64,000 nucleotides of DNA from Tulasnella sp. 424. Its lineage: Eukaryota > Basidiomycota > Agaricomycetes > Cantharellales > Tulasnellaceae. The first letter of the stretch is position 1; the number at the start of each line of letters is the position of its first letter. Below are positions 15,479 through 27,000 of the stretch, piece by piece. Below the pieces are notes generated by a model that saw only the letters and a program-made list of their open reading frames with translations, was not told where the DNA came from and ran no database searches. The position numbers were made by a program, and so were the translations under genes. The stretch covers positions 186,001-250,000 of the forward strand of contig WSUB01000027.1 of the NCBI GenBank assembly GCA_019633425.1, in the 5' to 3' direction.

Positions 15479-18400
15479 ATGCTCACCGACGCTCCTCTAC
15501 CACCATCTCTCCCCCATCACCTCAACTCGACCACACACGACCACGACGACGCCTCCACCGCCGCTTCCTCCGCCAACACCCCAGTCCTCGTTCCAATCCC
15601 CCATGACCGCGAAGCCAGCACAGATGGGCCATCGCCGGAAGTGCCTCCAACGCTTGCCGACGAGTCCATCGATCATGTGAATGCCCATCTCAAGGGGGAG
15701 GATTCAGACATGCACGACCACTCGGCAGCCGGCATCAACGCCCCTGGCAAGGCTCCCGCCGCCTCCACTCTGGGATCCAAGACCACTATCGACGTGAACG
15801 CCAGGGCAGCTTCAGCATCCGGTGACGACATGGAGATCGACGGAGAGTCAAACATCGACTCTGACGACAACGATCTCCCCGGCTTCGAACCTGCTACTCT
15901 AACTGACTTACCGAGACTACCTTCGTCGTCGTCGCAAGTCAATGGTGGCGTGCATCCTCAGCAATCTCAATTCACCCCCAAAACCCATTCACCGTCGCCG
16001 TCACACTCTCGCTCTCGCTCTCCCAACGGTATCGCCCTACATGGCTCCATGTCTTCCGATGCCAACACTATGCCTGTCGACGCCTCCATACCGCGCACCC
16101 CTGCCCTCCAGGACAGCCAGCCCGACGATGCGTCTATGGCCGATGGAGAACGTCCTGCAAAGCGTCCTCGTAATGCCTATGAAGAATCGTCTACCTCTGT
16201 ACGTCTACTATTTCGTATTGGATGTGTGTATTTCTTTGTCGCTGAATTAACATATAACATAATTGTTACGTCTTTGTCCGCAAACTCTAGCAACCTCTGC
16301 CCTCTTCGTCTTCCAACCCCGCTATGCAACCAGCTGCTCCACGACCTCGCCCGACCAAGTCCGTGTCTTCCGCCCCTTTCACCCCTGGACAGCTCAAGTA
16401 TGCACTGAGCACCGTCAAGCAACTCAAAAAGTCCCGCGACGCCAGCGCCTTCTTGCTACCTGTCGACCCCATCGCGCTCAACATCCCGCACTACCCCAGT
16501 GTCATCACCCACCCCATGGACTTGGGTACCGTGGAGAAGAAACTCAACGCGACGAAGAAAGGAGAGCTGGGGGACGTTGGGTTTTACCAAAACGCCGACG
16601 AGTTCGTAGCCGACGTCAGGCTCGTCTGGGCCAACTGCCATGCCTTCAACGGTCCACAGTCTATTTTCAGCCAGGCAGCCGACCGCCTCTCGGATACGTT
16701 TGAAAGGCAGATGGCTCACTTCCCGCCTCCGGAAGAGGTAAGATTTATCGTTTATCCGTTGACAATTGCAAATGAGACTGATGACATATATGGCAGGTCA
16801 AGCCCGCCGTGCCAGCGAAGCGTCCGTCGCCCGCTGTATCCGCCCCACCAAAGCCAAAGGTGACCGCCCCTCGTCGCCCCTCCACTTCGATTCCTGCTGC
16901 CCGCCGCGATGTCGCTTCTCCCGTCGCGAGTTCGTTCGCCTCCCAGTCAAATACCGTGGCAAGACCGAAACGGGAGGTTCATGCGCCTCCGCCAAAGGAC
17001 AGTGGCTACTATGAGCCCTCAAGGGCGAATGGTGCTGGTCGACGCGCCAAGAGGGATGATGGCACCGCCGAGCAACTGAAGTATTGCTTGAAGATCATCA
17101 ATGGTCTGTTCGGTCGTCAGTACGAGAACTGGGCGTGGTTCTTCTACGACCCTGTCGGTAAGTCCATATGAGGCTATCACGTATGGGCTTGAACCTAATG
17201 CATCACTCGTTACCTCAGATAAAGCCATTGTCCCCGGCTACTACGATGTCATTAAGAAACCCATGGATATGAACACTATCAAGCGCAAGCTTGAGCAGGA
17301 TCAATATGCAAACGCCAACCAGTTCTACAAGGACTTTAGGCAACTCATTGATAACTGTTATACTTTCAACCCTGCCGGGACCGTCCGAGAAGCTGGGCAC
17401 AAACTGGAGGAGGAGTTCAATCGACGCTGGGCGAACTTACCGCCTCTTCGACCCGCTGAAGACAGCGAGCCAGAAAGTGAGGAGGATGACGCCCAGAGCG
17501 ATGTTGAACAGGAGAAGTGTAAGCCTTTCTATCGCTTCGTCACCACTGCATGTTCTGGCTTACTGAATGGCATTTGCTTTTTCATCAGTGTTGCGTTCCC
17601 TGGAAGAGCAGGTTACCAATCTAAACCGTAACATCGAGTCTCTAAAGGCTAGCATTCGCGACAAGAAGAAGCGACGCGAACGCGCAAGAGAAGAACGACG
17701 TCAAGCCAAGCTCGCCCGTCAGGCCTCATATCGCGACTCTCGAGATGACTTTTCTTATGGTAGCAAGCCTGCTCCGAAGAAAGGACGGACCTCATCCGCA
17801 TCTCAAACCAACGGTAGCTACAAAGCTGCCGCCGCCTCTCCGGTCGCCTCATCCTCCAAGCAGCACCACAAGCCCGCTGCAAAAGCGGCAAGCAAGAAGG
17901 CTAGTGCCCCGGCCCCTGCTCCTGCTGCTGCTGCTGTCGAGGATGATGAGTTCGACGCGATGGACTCGCCGCTTGATATGGCCCAGAAGAAGGAACTGAG
18001 CGAGGCGATCGAGAAGCTCGAGGGCGATAAGTTGGAGAAGGTTATCAGCATCATTCAGGACGGCGTTCCTGGCATTGGTAACGTGAGTCCTCCGTGCACC
18101 AACCACTGTTCCTGCACAGAGCCACTGACAAACACCCATTATTTCGATCAGAACTCCGAGGAGATCGAACTCGAGATCGACGCCTTGCCATCCGCCGTTC
18201 TGCAACGCCTTTACAGCTTCGTCATTCGTCCTCTCAAGGCCGCCAACAAACCCATCAATGCTTACAAGGTGCCGAAGCGTGCCGGCTCCGGAAACACTGG
18301 CCGCACGGGCGCCGCTGCTACGGGCGGTGTCAAGCGGAAGTCTATGGATGAGGACGCGGAGAGCCGGAAGATTGCGGAATTGGAGGCCAAAGCGGCTTTG

Positions 18401-18547
18401 CTTGCAGGCAAGACGCAGCCGAATCAGCAACAGCCAGGTTCTTCCCAACATCCTCGAGGTCCGGGCATTGGCAACGGTGCCGACGAGGATGAGAGTGCCC
18501 AGAGTTCCGATGAGAGTGGAAGCGAGGAAGAAAGCGATTCTGATTGA
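15479..18547 (+). CDS. BDF1: BET family double-bromodomain protein, Bdf1-like
   Basis: Nuclear reader of acetylated histones that helps recruit TFIID and, in yeast, the SWR1 complex. Exons 15479-16198, 16291-16737, 16797-17157, 17219-17518, 17589-18082, 18152-18547; 905 residues. The N-terminal 240 residues are Ser/Pro/Asp-rich. Bromodomain 1 contains FLLPVDPIALNIPHYPSVI, HPMDLGTVEKKL and the acetyl-lysine Asn in ANCHAFNG. Bromodomain 2 contains KAIVPGYYDVIKKPMDM and DNCYTFNP. A coiled-coil basic segment (RDKKKRRERAREERRQ) follows, then Ser/Ala-rich linkers. The NET domain reads FDAMDSPLDMAQKKELSEAI through NSEEIELEIDALPSAVLQRL, with an intron inside it at 18083-18151. The protein ends in an acidic serine tail. 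The NET region and 3' flank are duplicated immediately downstream. Confidence 0.97.
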
Positions 18548-18947
18548 GCGACCCGTTTCCCTCCTCCGATTCGTATTGTTTTTTCTTGCGCTCTTATGTG
18601 GTCGCTTGCTCCGACGGACTGAAACCCCTCCCCCATATCGTTCTTGTCTATAATTGTTTCACCGGCCTGCATGTTTGGCTTCGTATATCATCTTGTTTTA
18701 GCAATCGTTAGTAAGATACAACCATATTGTAGCCCTTTTTCCCTCTGCTTAACATCTTCTTCTATGTGTGGCGGTGCTAAGAGTGTGGGTTCCAGCGGCA
18801 TGGAACCTTGATAGTTGTGGCGAGCTTCCGTGTTTGGTGAACCCCAGTCTGAATTTCAACCACCTCGAAAGACCCATTTCAATGTCGGAAGACGACTATA
18901 CCATGGTACGCATCTGGATTTAAGGACACGCTGCGCCGAGATGCTGA
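17945..18947 (+). repeat. tandem duplication, left copy (BDF1 NET region to WDR70 start)
   Basis: This segment runs from the NET-domain exon of BDF1 through its 3' end and the downstream spacer to a copy of the WDR70 5' end. It is closely repeated at 18948-19850. Matching landmarks include the BDF1 tail (CAACATCCTCGAGG...CGGGCATTGGCAACGG at 18449 and 19379), the spacer (TTCCAGCGGCATGGA at 18792 and 19715) and the WDR70 start (ATGTCGGA at 18882 and 19825). After that start the left copy jumps to sequence otherwise found at the end of WDR70 exon 2 (20234-20280) before meeting the second NET copy. The arrangement is the one expected from tandem duplication of a BDF1-WDR70 junction followed by an internal deletion. 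Confidence 0.9.
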
Positions 18948-19361
18948 GTTCGACGCGATGGACTCGCCACTTGATATGGCCCAGAAGAGGGAACTGAGCG
19001 ACGTGATCCAGCAGCTCGAGGGTGACAAGTTGGAGAAGGTGATCAGCATCATTATGGACGGAATTTCTGGGATAACTGACGTGAGTCCTCCATGCACATA
19101 ACCACTGTTCCTGCTCAGAGCCGCTGACGAAACACCCTTTATTTCGATCAGAACGGGGAGATCGAAATCGAGATTGATGCCCTGCCACCTGCCGTTCTCC
19201 AACGCCTCTACAACTTCGTCCTTCGTCCTATCAAGGCCGTCAACAAACCCGTCAATTATGACAAGGTGCCGAAGCGTGCTGGCTCTGGAAATACTGGCCG
19301 CGCTGGTGCCGCTGCGACAGGCGATGTCAAGCGGAAGTCCATGGATGAGGATGAGGATTAG
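18882..19361 (+). CDS. chimeric NET-domain-only protein (WDR70 start fused to BDF1 NET copy)
   Basis: Predicted 121-residue protein. Exon 18882-18905 encodes MSEDDYTM: the first residues come from a WDR70 5' copy and the last from the end of a WDR70 exon 2 copy. The donor GTACGC is the one used by WDR70 intron 2. A 43-nt intron ends at CTGAG (18948) exactly before FDAMDSPLDMAQKRELSDVI; in BDF1 the same place is coding GATGAG. Exon 18949-19080 and exon 19152-19361 keep the BDF1 NET intron with GT-AG ends and phase 0. The frame is open throughout and changes relative to BDF1 are mostly conservative (EKLEGDK/QQLEGDK, LELEIDALPSA/IEIEIDALPPA). It ends at TAG after KSMDEDED, losing the acidic tail. 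It lacks both bromodomains, so it might compete for NET partners; that is inference. A decaying pseudogene is the alternative. Confidence 0.6.
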
Positions 19362-19850
19362 GAGCCAGGTTCTTCCCAACATCCTCGAGGGCCGGGCATT
19401 GGCAACGGCGCCGACGAGGATGGGAGTGCCCAGAGCTCCTGAGAGTGGAATCGAGGAAGAAAGCGATTCTGATTGAGCGACCCGTTTCCTCCTCCGATTC
19501 GTATAGCTTTTTCTTGCGCTCTTATGTGGTCGCTTGCTCCAAACGGACCGAAACCCCTTCCCATACCGTTCCTGTCTATAATTGTTTCACCAGCCTGCAT
19601 ATTTGGCTTCGTACATCATCTTGTTTTAACAATCCTTGGTAAGATATAACCATTTTTTTTCTCTGCTTAACACCGACGATTTGTGACGGTGCTACGAGTG
19701 TAGAATTGTCGAGTTCCAGCGGCATGGAGCGTTGATAGTTGTGGAGGTTGGCGAGCTTCATCGTGTTTGGTACCCCAGTCTGAATCTCAACCACCACCTC
19801 CAAAGACCCATTTCAATCTACGCGATGTCGGAGGACGCTGACATGTGGGC
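18948..19850 (+). repeat. tandem duplication, right copy
   Basis: Second copy of the BDF1 NET region, its 3' end and spacer, leading into the intact WDR70 gene. Compared with the left copy it lacks part of the region encoding the BDF1 tail (the Gln-rich and Ala-rich stretch) and carries scattered substitutions. The spacer that serves as the WDR70 promoter, 19470-19824, is therefore a sister of the spacer upstream of the chimeric gene, 18548-18881. Confidence 0.9.
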
Positions 19851-22268
19851 TGCCATGGGCATGCCGATGACTTTTGGCAAGCAGAAGAAATCCAAGACTG
19901 TGCAGCGAAACTTTGATCAGTCCAGACGGGAAGAGGTGCGTGGTTGAACGAGATGGGCGAGAAGAGCTTTGCTCAAACGCTGTCGCCCTCCCCAGGAACC
20001 TTCACTACCAGCTACCAGCAAGTTGCCCCCAGTTCCATCAGGACCAAGTGGACCTTCTACATCTGGGCCTTCTCAACCCCCACCGGCAGTTCCCTCAGCC
20101 ACCGAAGATTCGGATGAGCCCGGCCCTTCTGCACCACCCCAAGCCGAAGACGAGGACGAAGATTCAGACTTTGCTGACGAAGAAGAGCCTGCCGAAAGCC
20201 TTTTCCCAATCTCTCATGAATTGCTGCTACAGGACCATACCAAGGTACGCATCTGGATTTAGAACACGCCGCGCTAAACTGAGTGGTTGAAGGTCGTTTC
20301 AGCTTTAACACTGGATCCTTCTGGAGCGAGAGTACTTTCGGGATCCTACGACTATGATTGCAAGTTGTGGGACTTTGGAGGGATGGGTGGTGGAACTGGG
20401 GAGGCCAAGCCGTTCAAAAGTTGGGAGCCTGCTGGCAGTTACTCCGTGAGTATCAGAACTTGAACCACGGTGGTGATTTTCATGTGCTAAGACCTCTGCC
20501 GTTCAGATTCATGATCTCAAGTTTAGCGCAGGCGGCGACCAATTCCTTGTCGTTTCTGGTACACTACAGCCAAAGCTCTATAACCGAGATGGAGAGGAAC
20601 TGTGAGTTGACGATCTTCGTTCAGATAATAGAACTTGATTGCTAACGCAGGTAATCATCTTAGAGCAACATACGTTAAAGGTGACATGTACATTCGCGAT
20701 ATGAGGCATACCGCGTTAGTGATATTTGAACACCTGGCTAGCGTACGTACCTAACACCCAGGCCATCACTTTCCTAGAGGACACGTCGGAGAGGTTACTG
20801 CATGCGCATGGCATCCCAAAGAGGTCAACACGTTTATTACATCCTCCAACGATTCAACGATCAGGTCCGTTGTTGTTTGGCGTTCCTGGAAAGTCCTTAA
20901 ATACTTATGTATTCGAATAAAAGGATATGGGACGCCGAGAACAAAAGAAAGCAAAAGACTGTCATTGTCGTTAAGAGCAAGGAGCGCGGCGCCAGAACCA
21001 AAGTGACAACTTGTGCCTTCTCCCATGACGGAAAGCTTATTGCAGGCGGTAAGCATATCGCAAGGCCACGGAAGATTTGTCACCATTTGTCTAACATTCC
21101 TCGTCTTCTAACAGCTTGTCTTGATGGAACTCTGAATATCTGGGGATCCAATTCAAACTTTGTCCGACCTTCTCATACCGCTGAGAATGCACACGAAAAA
21201 GGAAAGGAAGTCGGCTCCGTTGCGTTTTCAGTCGACGGCCACACGGTTGTGTCGAGGGGCATGGACGAATACACTAAACGTACGTATGCCATAGCGATAC
21301 TTCTTCATCAAGCCAAAATTGACCACTCGGTTCATCCATGTTTGACGCAGTTTGGGATGTGCGATCGTTCAGGAAGCCAATCTTTACCTCTCCGAAGATC
21401 ATGACGCTTTATCCAGAGACAAACGCCGTGTTCAGTCCCGATGAAAAATATATCATCACGGGCTCCGCTGCCGGACGGACCGAAGGTGGGATGGGCAGAG
21501 GTGGCCTAGTCTTCCTAAGAAGGGATGGGCTGGATGTGGAGAAAAGCGTCGACTTCGCGCCAGGAGAGTCTCCGGTTCGCGTCGTATGGCATCCGAAAAT
21601 CAATCAGGTGCGTTGGAATGTGTTGAATGTTTCTAAACTTATCCTCACGATGCTCGAACGTAGATTTTGTGTGGATTATCGACTGGTTCCATTCGGCTGC
21701 TGTATTCACCCACGACTTCACTCAATGGAGCAAAGCTTCTCCTCAACAAATCACGGAAGAAAGCAACCATCGAATCCTACTCCGACTCGATGCTTCAGCC
21801 TCATATTATCACACCTCATGCTTTACCGATGTTCAGAGACGACTTGGACAGGATGACAAAGCGGAAGAGGGAGAAGGAACGAGACGATCCCCGGAAGACC
21901 CGAAAGCCTATGCCACCGCTTCATGGACCTGGGAAAGGTGGACGTGTCGGCGCAAGTGCTACCCAGCACGTCGTTCAAAACCTCGTTCGCGATTCGACAC
22001 GAGACGAAGACGTAAGTTACCCAATGCCCTATTGCTGCGGCCAGCTCGTCATGACCCTAACATTCTCTTCTAGCCTCGAGAAGCGCTTCTCAAGTATGCC
22101 AATCTTGCAGACTCAGATCCCAAATGGACCGGGGGTAAGTTGTCGATCGTGTTCCTGAATTCCTGCTCACACCTTCTCACTGTCATCGGCTTCCACCTTG
22201 TAGCTTGGCGCGCCAATCAGCCAAATCCCGTCTTTCAAAATCCGGAGGAAGAGGAGGAGGAAGAATGA
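19825..22268 (+). CDS. WDR70: WD40-repeat protein, WDR70-like
   Basis: Nuclear WD40 protein; in fission yeast and human, WDR70 supports H2B ubiquitination and DNA-end resection. Twelve exons: 19825-19935, 19996-20244, 20293-20445, 20507-20601, 20664-20714, 20778-20864, 20924-21048, 21115-21279, 21351-21607, 21664-22011, 22074-22134, 22204-22268; 588 residues. The acidic N-terminal linker ends in SLFPISHELLLQDHTK. WD repeats follow: ALTLDPSGARVLSGSYDYD, FSAGGDQFLVVSGTLQPKLY, GHVGEVTACAWHP, TTCAFSHDGKLIAGACLDGT, VAFSVDGHTVVSRGMDEYTK and NAVFSPDEKYIITGSA. A lysine-rich C-terminal extension includes DRMTKRKREKERDDPRK, and the protein ends EEEEEE-like after NPVFQNP. Two introns use acceptors only found by following the family (20663, 20777). 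The promoter is a duplicated spacer. Confidence 0.93.
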
Positions 22269-22653
22269 TCCTTCAATGGTCAAAGAAAACATCTTTACAT
22301 TTCTGGCCCATAACTCAGAATCTCGATTCGATTCGCCGCCGAGCAACGCAGATATCACGTTTCTTTCAACTTCGCTCCTTGTACTTTGTAGTAGTACGAA
22401 TTTCTCCGTATACCTGCGAACCATGCCATGCTATAGCATTGTGCAGCGGGTAAGCCACAGTGATGCGAGAATAATGGACTACACTTACCGGCAGAGGAAC
22501 AAACCGATGGTCACGGTTATATTACCATGGACGATTCCGTTCCATCTTGATGGCTGAAAAACAAGGTCCAGCGGCATTCCAAGTACCGATAGTCCAACAC
22601 TGAATTTGTAAGGTCGTCAGACAAAGATATTGGGACAACGTTACGGGCGCCGC

Positions 22654-23379
22654 TTACTGTGTCAACTGTTGAATGGAATGTGGCTCAGTAATGTAGATAG
22701 GCCGATCGAAGAGATGGAACACTCACATCAGCGATGGCGAGCGCGGTGAGCAGTCCGCCAACAAGCTTTTCCTGAGCAGCAGGGTTATTTGGGACTGCTC
22801 CCCGAATTGCTGAGAAAACGCAGAGGGAGATGAGGCCCAAGAGAAAATAGCCTAATCCTCGTACGATTTGTTGAGCGTGATTCGTGAAACTAGGTGCAAA
22901 TTACGCTCACAATTGCCGAGTTGCCTCACTATCAGCTGGGCTCTGAGCGTTAGCCCTGCAGCAGGTTTCCCGTCAGATGGGAGAGTCTCGTTGTAGTACC
23001 AATCCGACGTTCCAATCGCCATTACGGCGGCCGCAGTGGCTGAGAAGGTGGGTTCACGGGGGCCGGCATGACGTGGTGAGAGAACATCGGTCAGGTGTAT
23101 GTACGGTTGGCAGAACACTGGAAGCGTTCGACATACTCATCGCGGGTTCTATGATGTTAAAGATGAGGAAATATACATGCGGTAGTACATGTAACTTTGA
23201 TTCCAAGGCGTCATTTTGCTTCCTGGTATTCGCTGGGCTACCGTGATGCGGAATGTGGATCAGCGCTCGAATTCGACCTCCAGGAACATTCATGTTGGGG
23301 AGGACCCAGCGCAGCGTGCAGTGGGATCTTAATATCGACGAAAGGTAATAATGAGGTGTAATATAACGTACCGAGTCAT
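22654..23379 (-). CDS. small fungal membrane protein, unknown function
   Basis: I do not recognise the family with certainty. On the minus strand, exon-like blocks spell a probable N-terminus starting at the ATG at 23379 (MTR, spliced to LRWVLPNMNVPGGRIRALIH), then MAIGTSDWYYNETLPSDGKP, then QQIVRGLGYFLLGLISLCVF and KLVGGLLTALAIAD, ending LTQ and a stop near 22654. At least two blocks are strongly hydrophobic, suggesting a 3-4 pass membrane protein of roughly 150 residues. Donors such as GTGAGT at about 22730 fit. The junctions around 22880-22925 and 23040-23110 do not close unambiguously, so the exon model is provisional. It is convergent with WDR70, whose stop lies 386 bp away. Confidence 0.4.
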
Positions 23380-23527
23380 GGCGTGAAGAGGAGTGGAACG
23401 CTCAGGACGAAGGAAGGAAACCAGCAATATACAACGGGACCATGTTATGTAAGTGATCTTCTGCTGTTGCGGAGTTCTTGGATTTCGTTGCCTCTCAAGT
23501 ACAGCAACCGGGAAGCTTACACAACGC

Positions 23528-23624
23528 GGCCTGATGGTCTAGTAGTATGATTCGCCCTTAGGGTTCAAGCAGTTCACTGCTTACCTCATGGGCGAGGTCC
23601 CGGGTTCAATTCCCGGTTAGGCCC
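23528..23624 (+). tRNA. tRNA-Pro (anticodon AGG) with intron
   Basis: The acceptor stem GGCCTGA pairs with TTAGGCC (one G-T wobble). The D arm region reads TGGTCTAGTAGTATGA (box A). The anticodon stem CGCCC pairs with GGGCG, with loop TTAGGG...T, anticodon AGG at 23560-23562. A 25-nt intron (about 23564-23588) sits one base 3' of the anticodon, the canonical eukaryotic site. Box B GGTTCAATTCC is intact. A T5 run follows 5 bases later. Confidence 0.93.
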
Positions 23625-23628
23625 CTCC

Positions 23629-23633
23629 TTTTT
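23629..23633 (+). terminator. RNA polymerase III terminator
   Basis: A run of five T directly downstream of the tRNA-Pro 3' end, the usual Pol III stop signal. Confidence 0.75.
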
Positions 23634-24046
23634 GCTTCGTTTTTGCCCTGCGATAAAATGTTAGGTCTGGTAGAGACTGTTGCGACAAGGGGTTTATTTT
23701 GAAAACAAGAGGAGAACACATATGCGAACGAGCCTGGCTAGACCTGCATGGAATCTACTTGGGTTTAATCACCTGCATTTTCACTCGACAAACTGTTCAC
23801 GCAGGACGAATCCCGGACGGCTTTATCTACGGTTGGAAGCACATGACAAGGCAATGGCACGATGTGTTGGTGTCGCGGGAACACCAATTGCAGTCGGACA
23901 CCAAATATGGCGAATCCCATCGCAAGTTATTGACAAGGTAGTAACACGGAATGCTCAAGTCCCAAATCGACAACCCCATATGTGATAACGAGATTGAAAG
24001 TTCGAGAAAACAATATGGACATTTCGATACGATACAACATGCCGAC
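23634..24046. other. intergenic region, no gene seen
   Basis: Spacer between the tRNA gene and the 3' end of NIC96 (minus strand). Small reading frames lack any support. Confidence 0.5.
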
Positions 24047-27000
24047 TCAGTGCGCGACCTTAACTTCCAACCGGTTAAGTTGACCTAGAATATCGGACGA
24101 GATGCTCATTCGCTGGAGCCCAGCGAGCGTTGAAACGGCTTTCGCCTTCTGCCGCAACCGAGCCAACCGCTGCATGACATTCAAATTCAGCTCCAGAACC
24201 TTACGCAGTTTGAAGACGTCGCTCACCGATTGCCGATCAATCTCAGAAATGTTTGCAGTCTTCGTTCGGCCATGCAGGCCAACGATGATATTCATGGTAA
24301 GCATAAGGATTTCCCCAAGGTTCCGCGTGATTGCAGGGTCCATATATTTAAATTGGTCGACTCGGCGGTTCAAAGACCTTAGATCTCCGTCCAAGGGGAT
24401 AATATCCGATGCTTCAATGGCCTAAATAAACTCAATCAGGGGCGGCCCATAACCTAGAAGGATAATCACTCACCTCCAGAGCGCCCTCCATATCGCCCTG
24501 CGCATATCGATCCATCGCGCTCCTCGCCCGAATAAGTTTCACGACCTCCTGCGAGTCCTTCGTCCGCTCACCGCGCAGTTCATACATCCGAATTACCTGC
24601 TGGGCGATATTCTCTAGTTCTTGACCTTCAGCACCGCCTCCTCCAGGCTCACTCAGGAGTTCTCCGAGTGCACGTGCAAGGCAAGATATCACGGTGTCCC
24701 GTGCGCCGGCCAAATTGTACAGCTTGATAGCATCCGTGATCCTTCGGTCCTCCTCGCACATGGTAGCAGCGCCTTTAAGGATAACGTCATAGTATTCGGC
24801 CGTTGAGTTGAGCTGAAGCAGAGGGAGATAATGTTCAAGGACTCCAATCTGAAAGCGGGCGTCAGATTCCAAGCAATTTCGTCTTGGATTCAGCTTGCTT
24901 ACGAAACGGGTCCCGTCTTCCCTCATCCCTCCAATCAATTCTTCCCATTTACCCTGACAATTGACGATCACTCTCCGGACAATCTCACGAGTAAGCTCGA
25001 GCTGATCACGGCTGACGGTGGTGTCATATTCCGATGTCGTCGAGGTGATGCGATCTGCTGTAAGACCGACGCAGAATGCATATTGGACCGCCTCTTTAGG
25101 ATCAGTCTTTTGGAATTGACGGATATACCGGTTGATAAGTAGTGCAAAGTTGAGCGATGTTGCGCCCTTGGCAGATTGGATCACTGAAGTGAGTTTGAAG
25201 CAAATCGAAGTGTTAGCGGATCGGTCCATTGATCCAGGAGGGTTCAAAACGTACAAACGTCAACGTCAGTCATTTCCTGTCGAGCGGGGACGCGTAATAG
25301 GCCATAATATGCCAAGGAGATGGCGAGGTGGATAGCTTCAACCTGAAGTTCGGGGTGCTCGTACATTGCTGCAACGGACTGCCGGGCCAGTTAAAAGCCA
25401 GAAGCAAAGTGCGGCAAAAACGGGATGTACCTTTTCGAACAGACCGCAAACCAGCAACAACCTTGCCCAATTCAACTTTTTCGTAGCTGTCGAAGATCCA
25501 GTCGCCATACCCAACAACGAGGGCGACATGGAAATCGACGCAGAAGGTGAAGGCCCTTCCGTAGATGGCCCAGTAAAATGTTTTTCGCCATAGCTCTCGA
25601 GGAGCTCTCCAAGCTCCTTCAACCCATTCCCTTCTTGCTCGTCGACCTGATTTATTGCATCAGTATCCCCGTCGACACTAATATCCTACAAACTGCTCAC
25701 CATGGCAAGTTGGAACCAGATCCAGTCCTCCGTTGTAGAGGTTACCAGTGGGACAGTCTTCTTGTGAGGCTCGATCCTGCCAATGATTTTGAAAAGCGCC
25801 TGCTTGAAAGGATCGACATTTGGACCAAACGCGATACGAGCGTTATAGGCGGAGAAGAGGCGCTCTCGACTCGTTCGAGGTATGCTAAGAGGCCCCGCAC
25901 TGTTAATCGGTAATACCAATCACGGATGACGCGAGCGTACCTGCGGTCGGTTGATTCCACCCACGCTCGCAGTGCAGGGATGAAATGCGGCTCCCGGTCG
26001 TTTAATTGTCTCTCGCTGTTAAGTGCCACTTCAAGGGCCTCCCGTAAGTTGCCCGTACGAATCAGGTAGAAAATTTGGGCCCAGAGCGGTTTTGCAGCAA
26101 TAAGCTGTTTCAAGGAGAAAAACCTCTCAGCCGGTGGTCTCGATGAGACAGCAAGTCTCTCGTACCTCCAAACGGTCTTCCCATCGACCGCCCTTGTAGA
26201 AACGAACAGAAAGGTAAGCGCGAACTTTATTTGCGAGCCCTGGGTCTCCACCAAGGGCAGCGTCCATTGGCTTGGAGTGAACTGTTTGTTCCAGGTATTG
26301 CCAATACCTACACAAGGGTGTTGGTGGAGAATCGCTAAGGAAACACAAGGAATTGGTACATACTGCTTTTCCAAAGCTGTCCTCGCCCCGTTGACAATCT
26401 TTTCTCGAAGCTCCACGGCCAATGTGGATTGGGGGTCCGCAAGGTAGGGTTTCGCAAATGATCTATGGGGGTTTGGTCAGAGAGCTTCGAAAAAAGCGCA
26501 AGTACCATTGAACGGACCTTTCGAGCACGGGACTATTATTCAAGAGGTGGGCTTGGGCATGAGAATGTGGTAACTGAGGCTGTTCACCCGTGATTTCGAG
26601 CAATATTTCCAACGTTTCTGCAAATTGCTATGATAGAGTCAGGCACCAATGTTGAAGTATAGAGCTGGTGGCGTACTTGGCCGAGAGCAGAAGTGCCCTG
26701 GGGAGTTTCAGAAGCAACAGTTTTGAATTGGAAGATGAGAGGGAAGGCTGTCTGCGCAAGTCGAGCATTGTTTAAATGGCTGAGCACGCGGTCGTATGCC
26801 ATCATCTTCTGATGCATCGGCATGCTCTGTTTGGTTTGGGTTACGCTCTGAAAATGGAAGACTGGGGTTGGTGATAGTCTCATGGAGGAAATTCAACACG
26901 CTACCTACATTATTGAGCCCCAAGCCTCGACCGCTGGTAGAGACACCCAGTCGACTCTTGCCAAATGCATTTGCTACACCAGCATATTCAGTAGATGGAA

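Noticed and set aside
18548..18881. Possible separate gene between BDF1 and its NET copy
   Set aside because: The sequence is the duplicated BDF1 3' region and WDR70 promoter spacer, with no frame of its own.
23551..23563. Reading the tRNA as tRNA-Leu with anticodon TAG
   Set aside because: That register breaks the anticodon stem. Pairing CGCCC with GGGCG places AGG at positions 34-36, and the rest matches tRNA-Pro.
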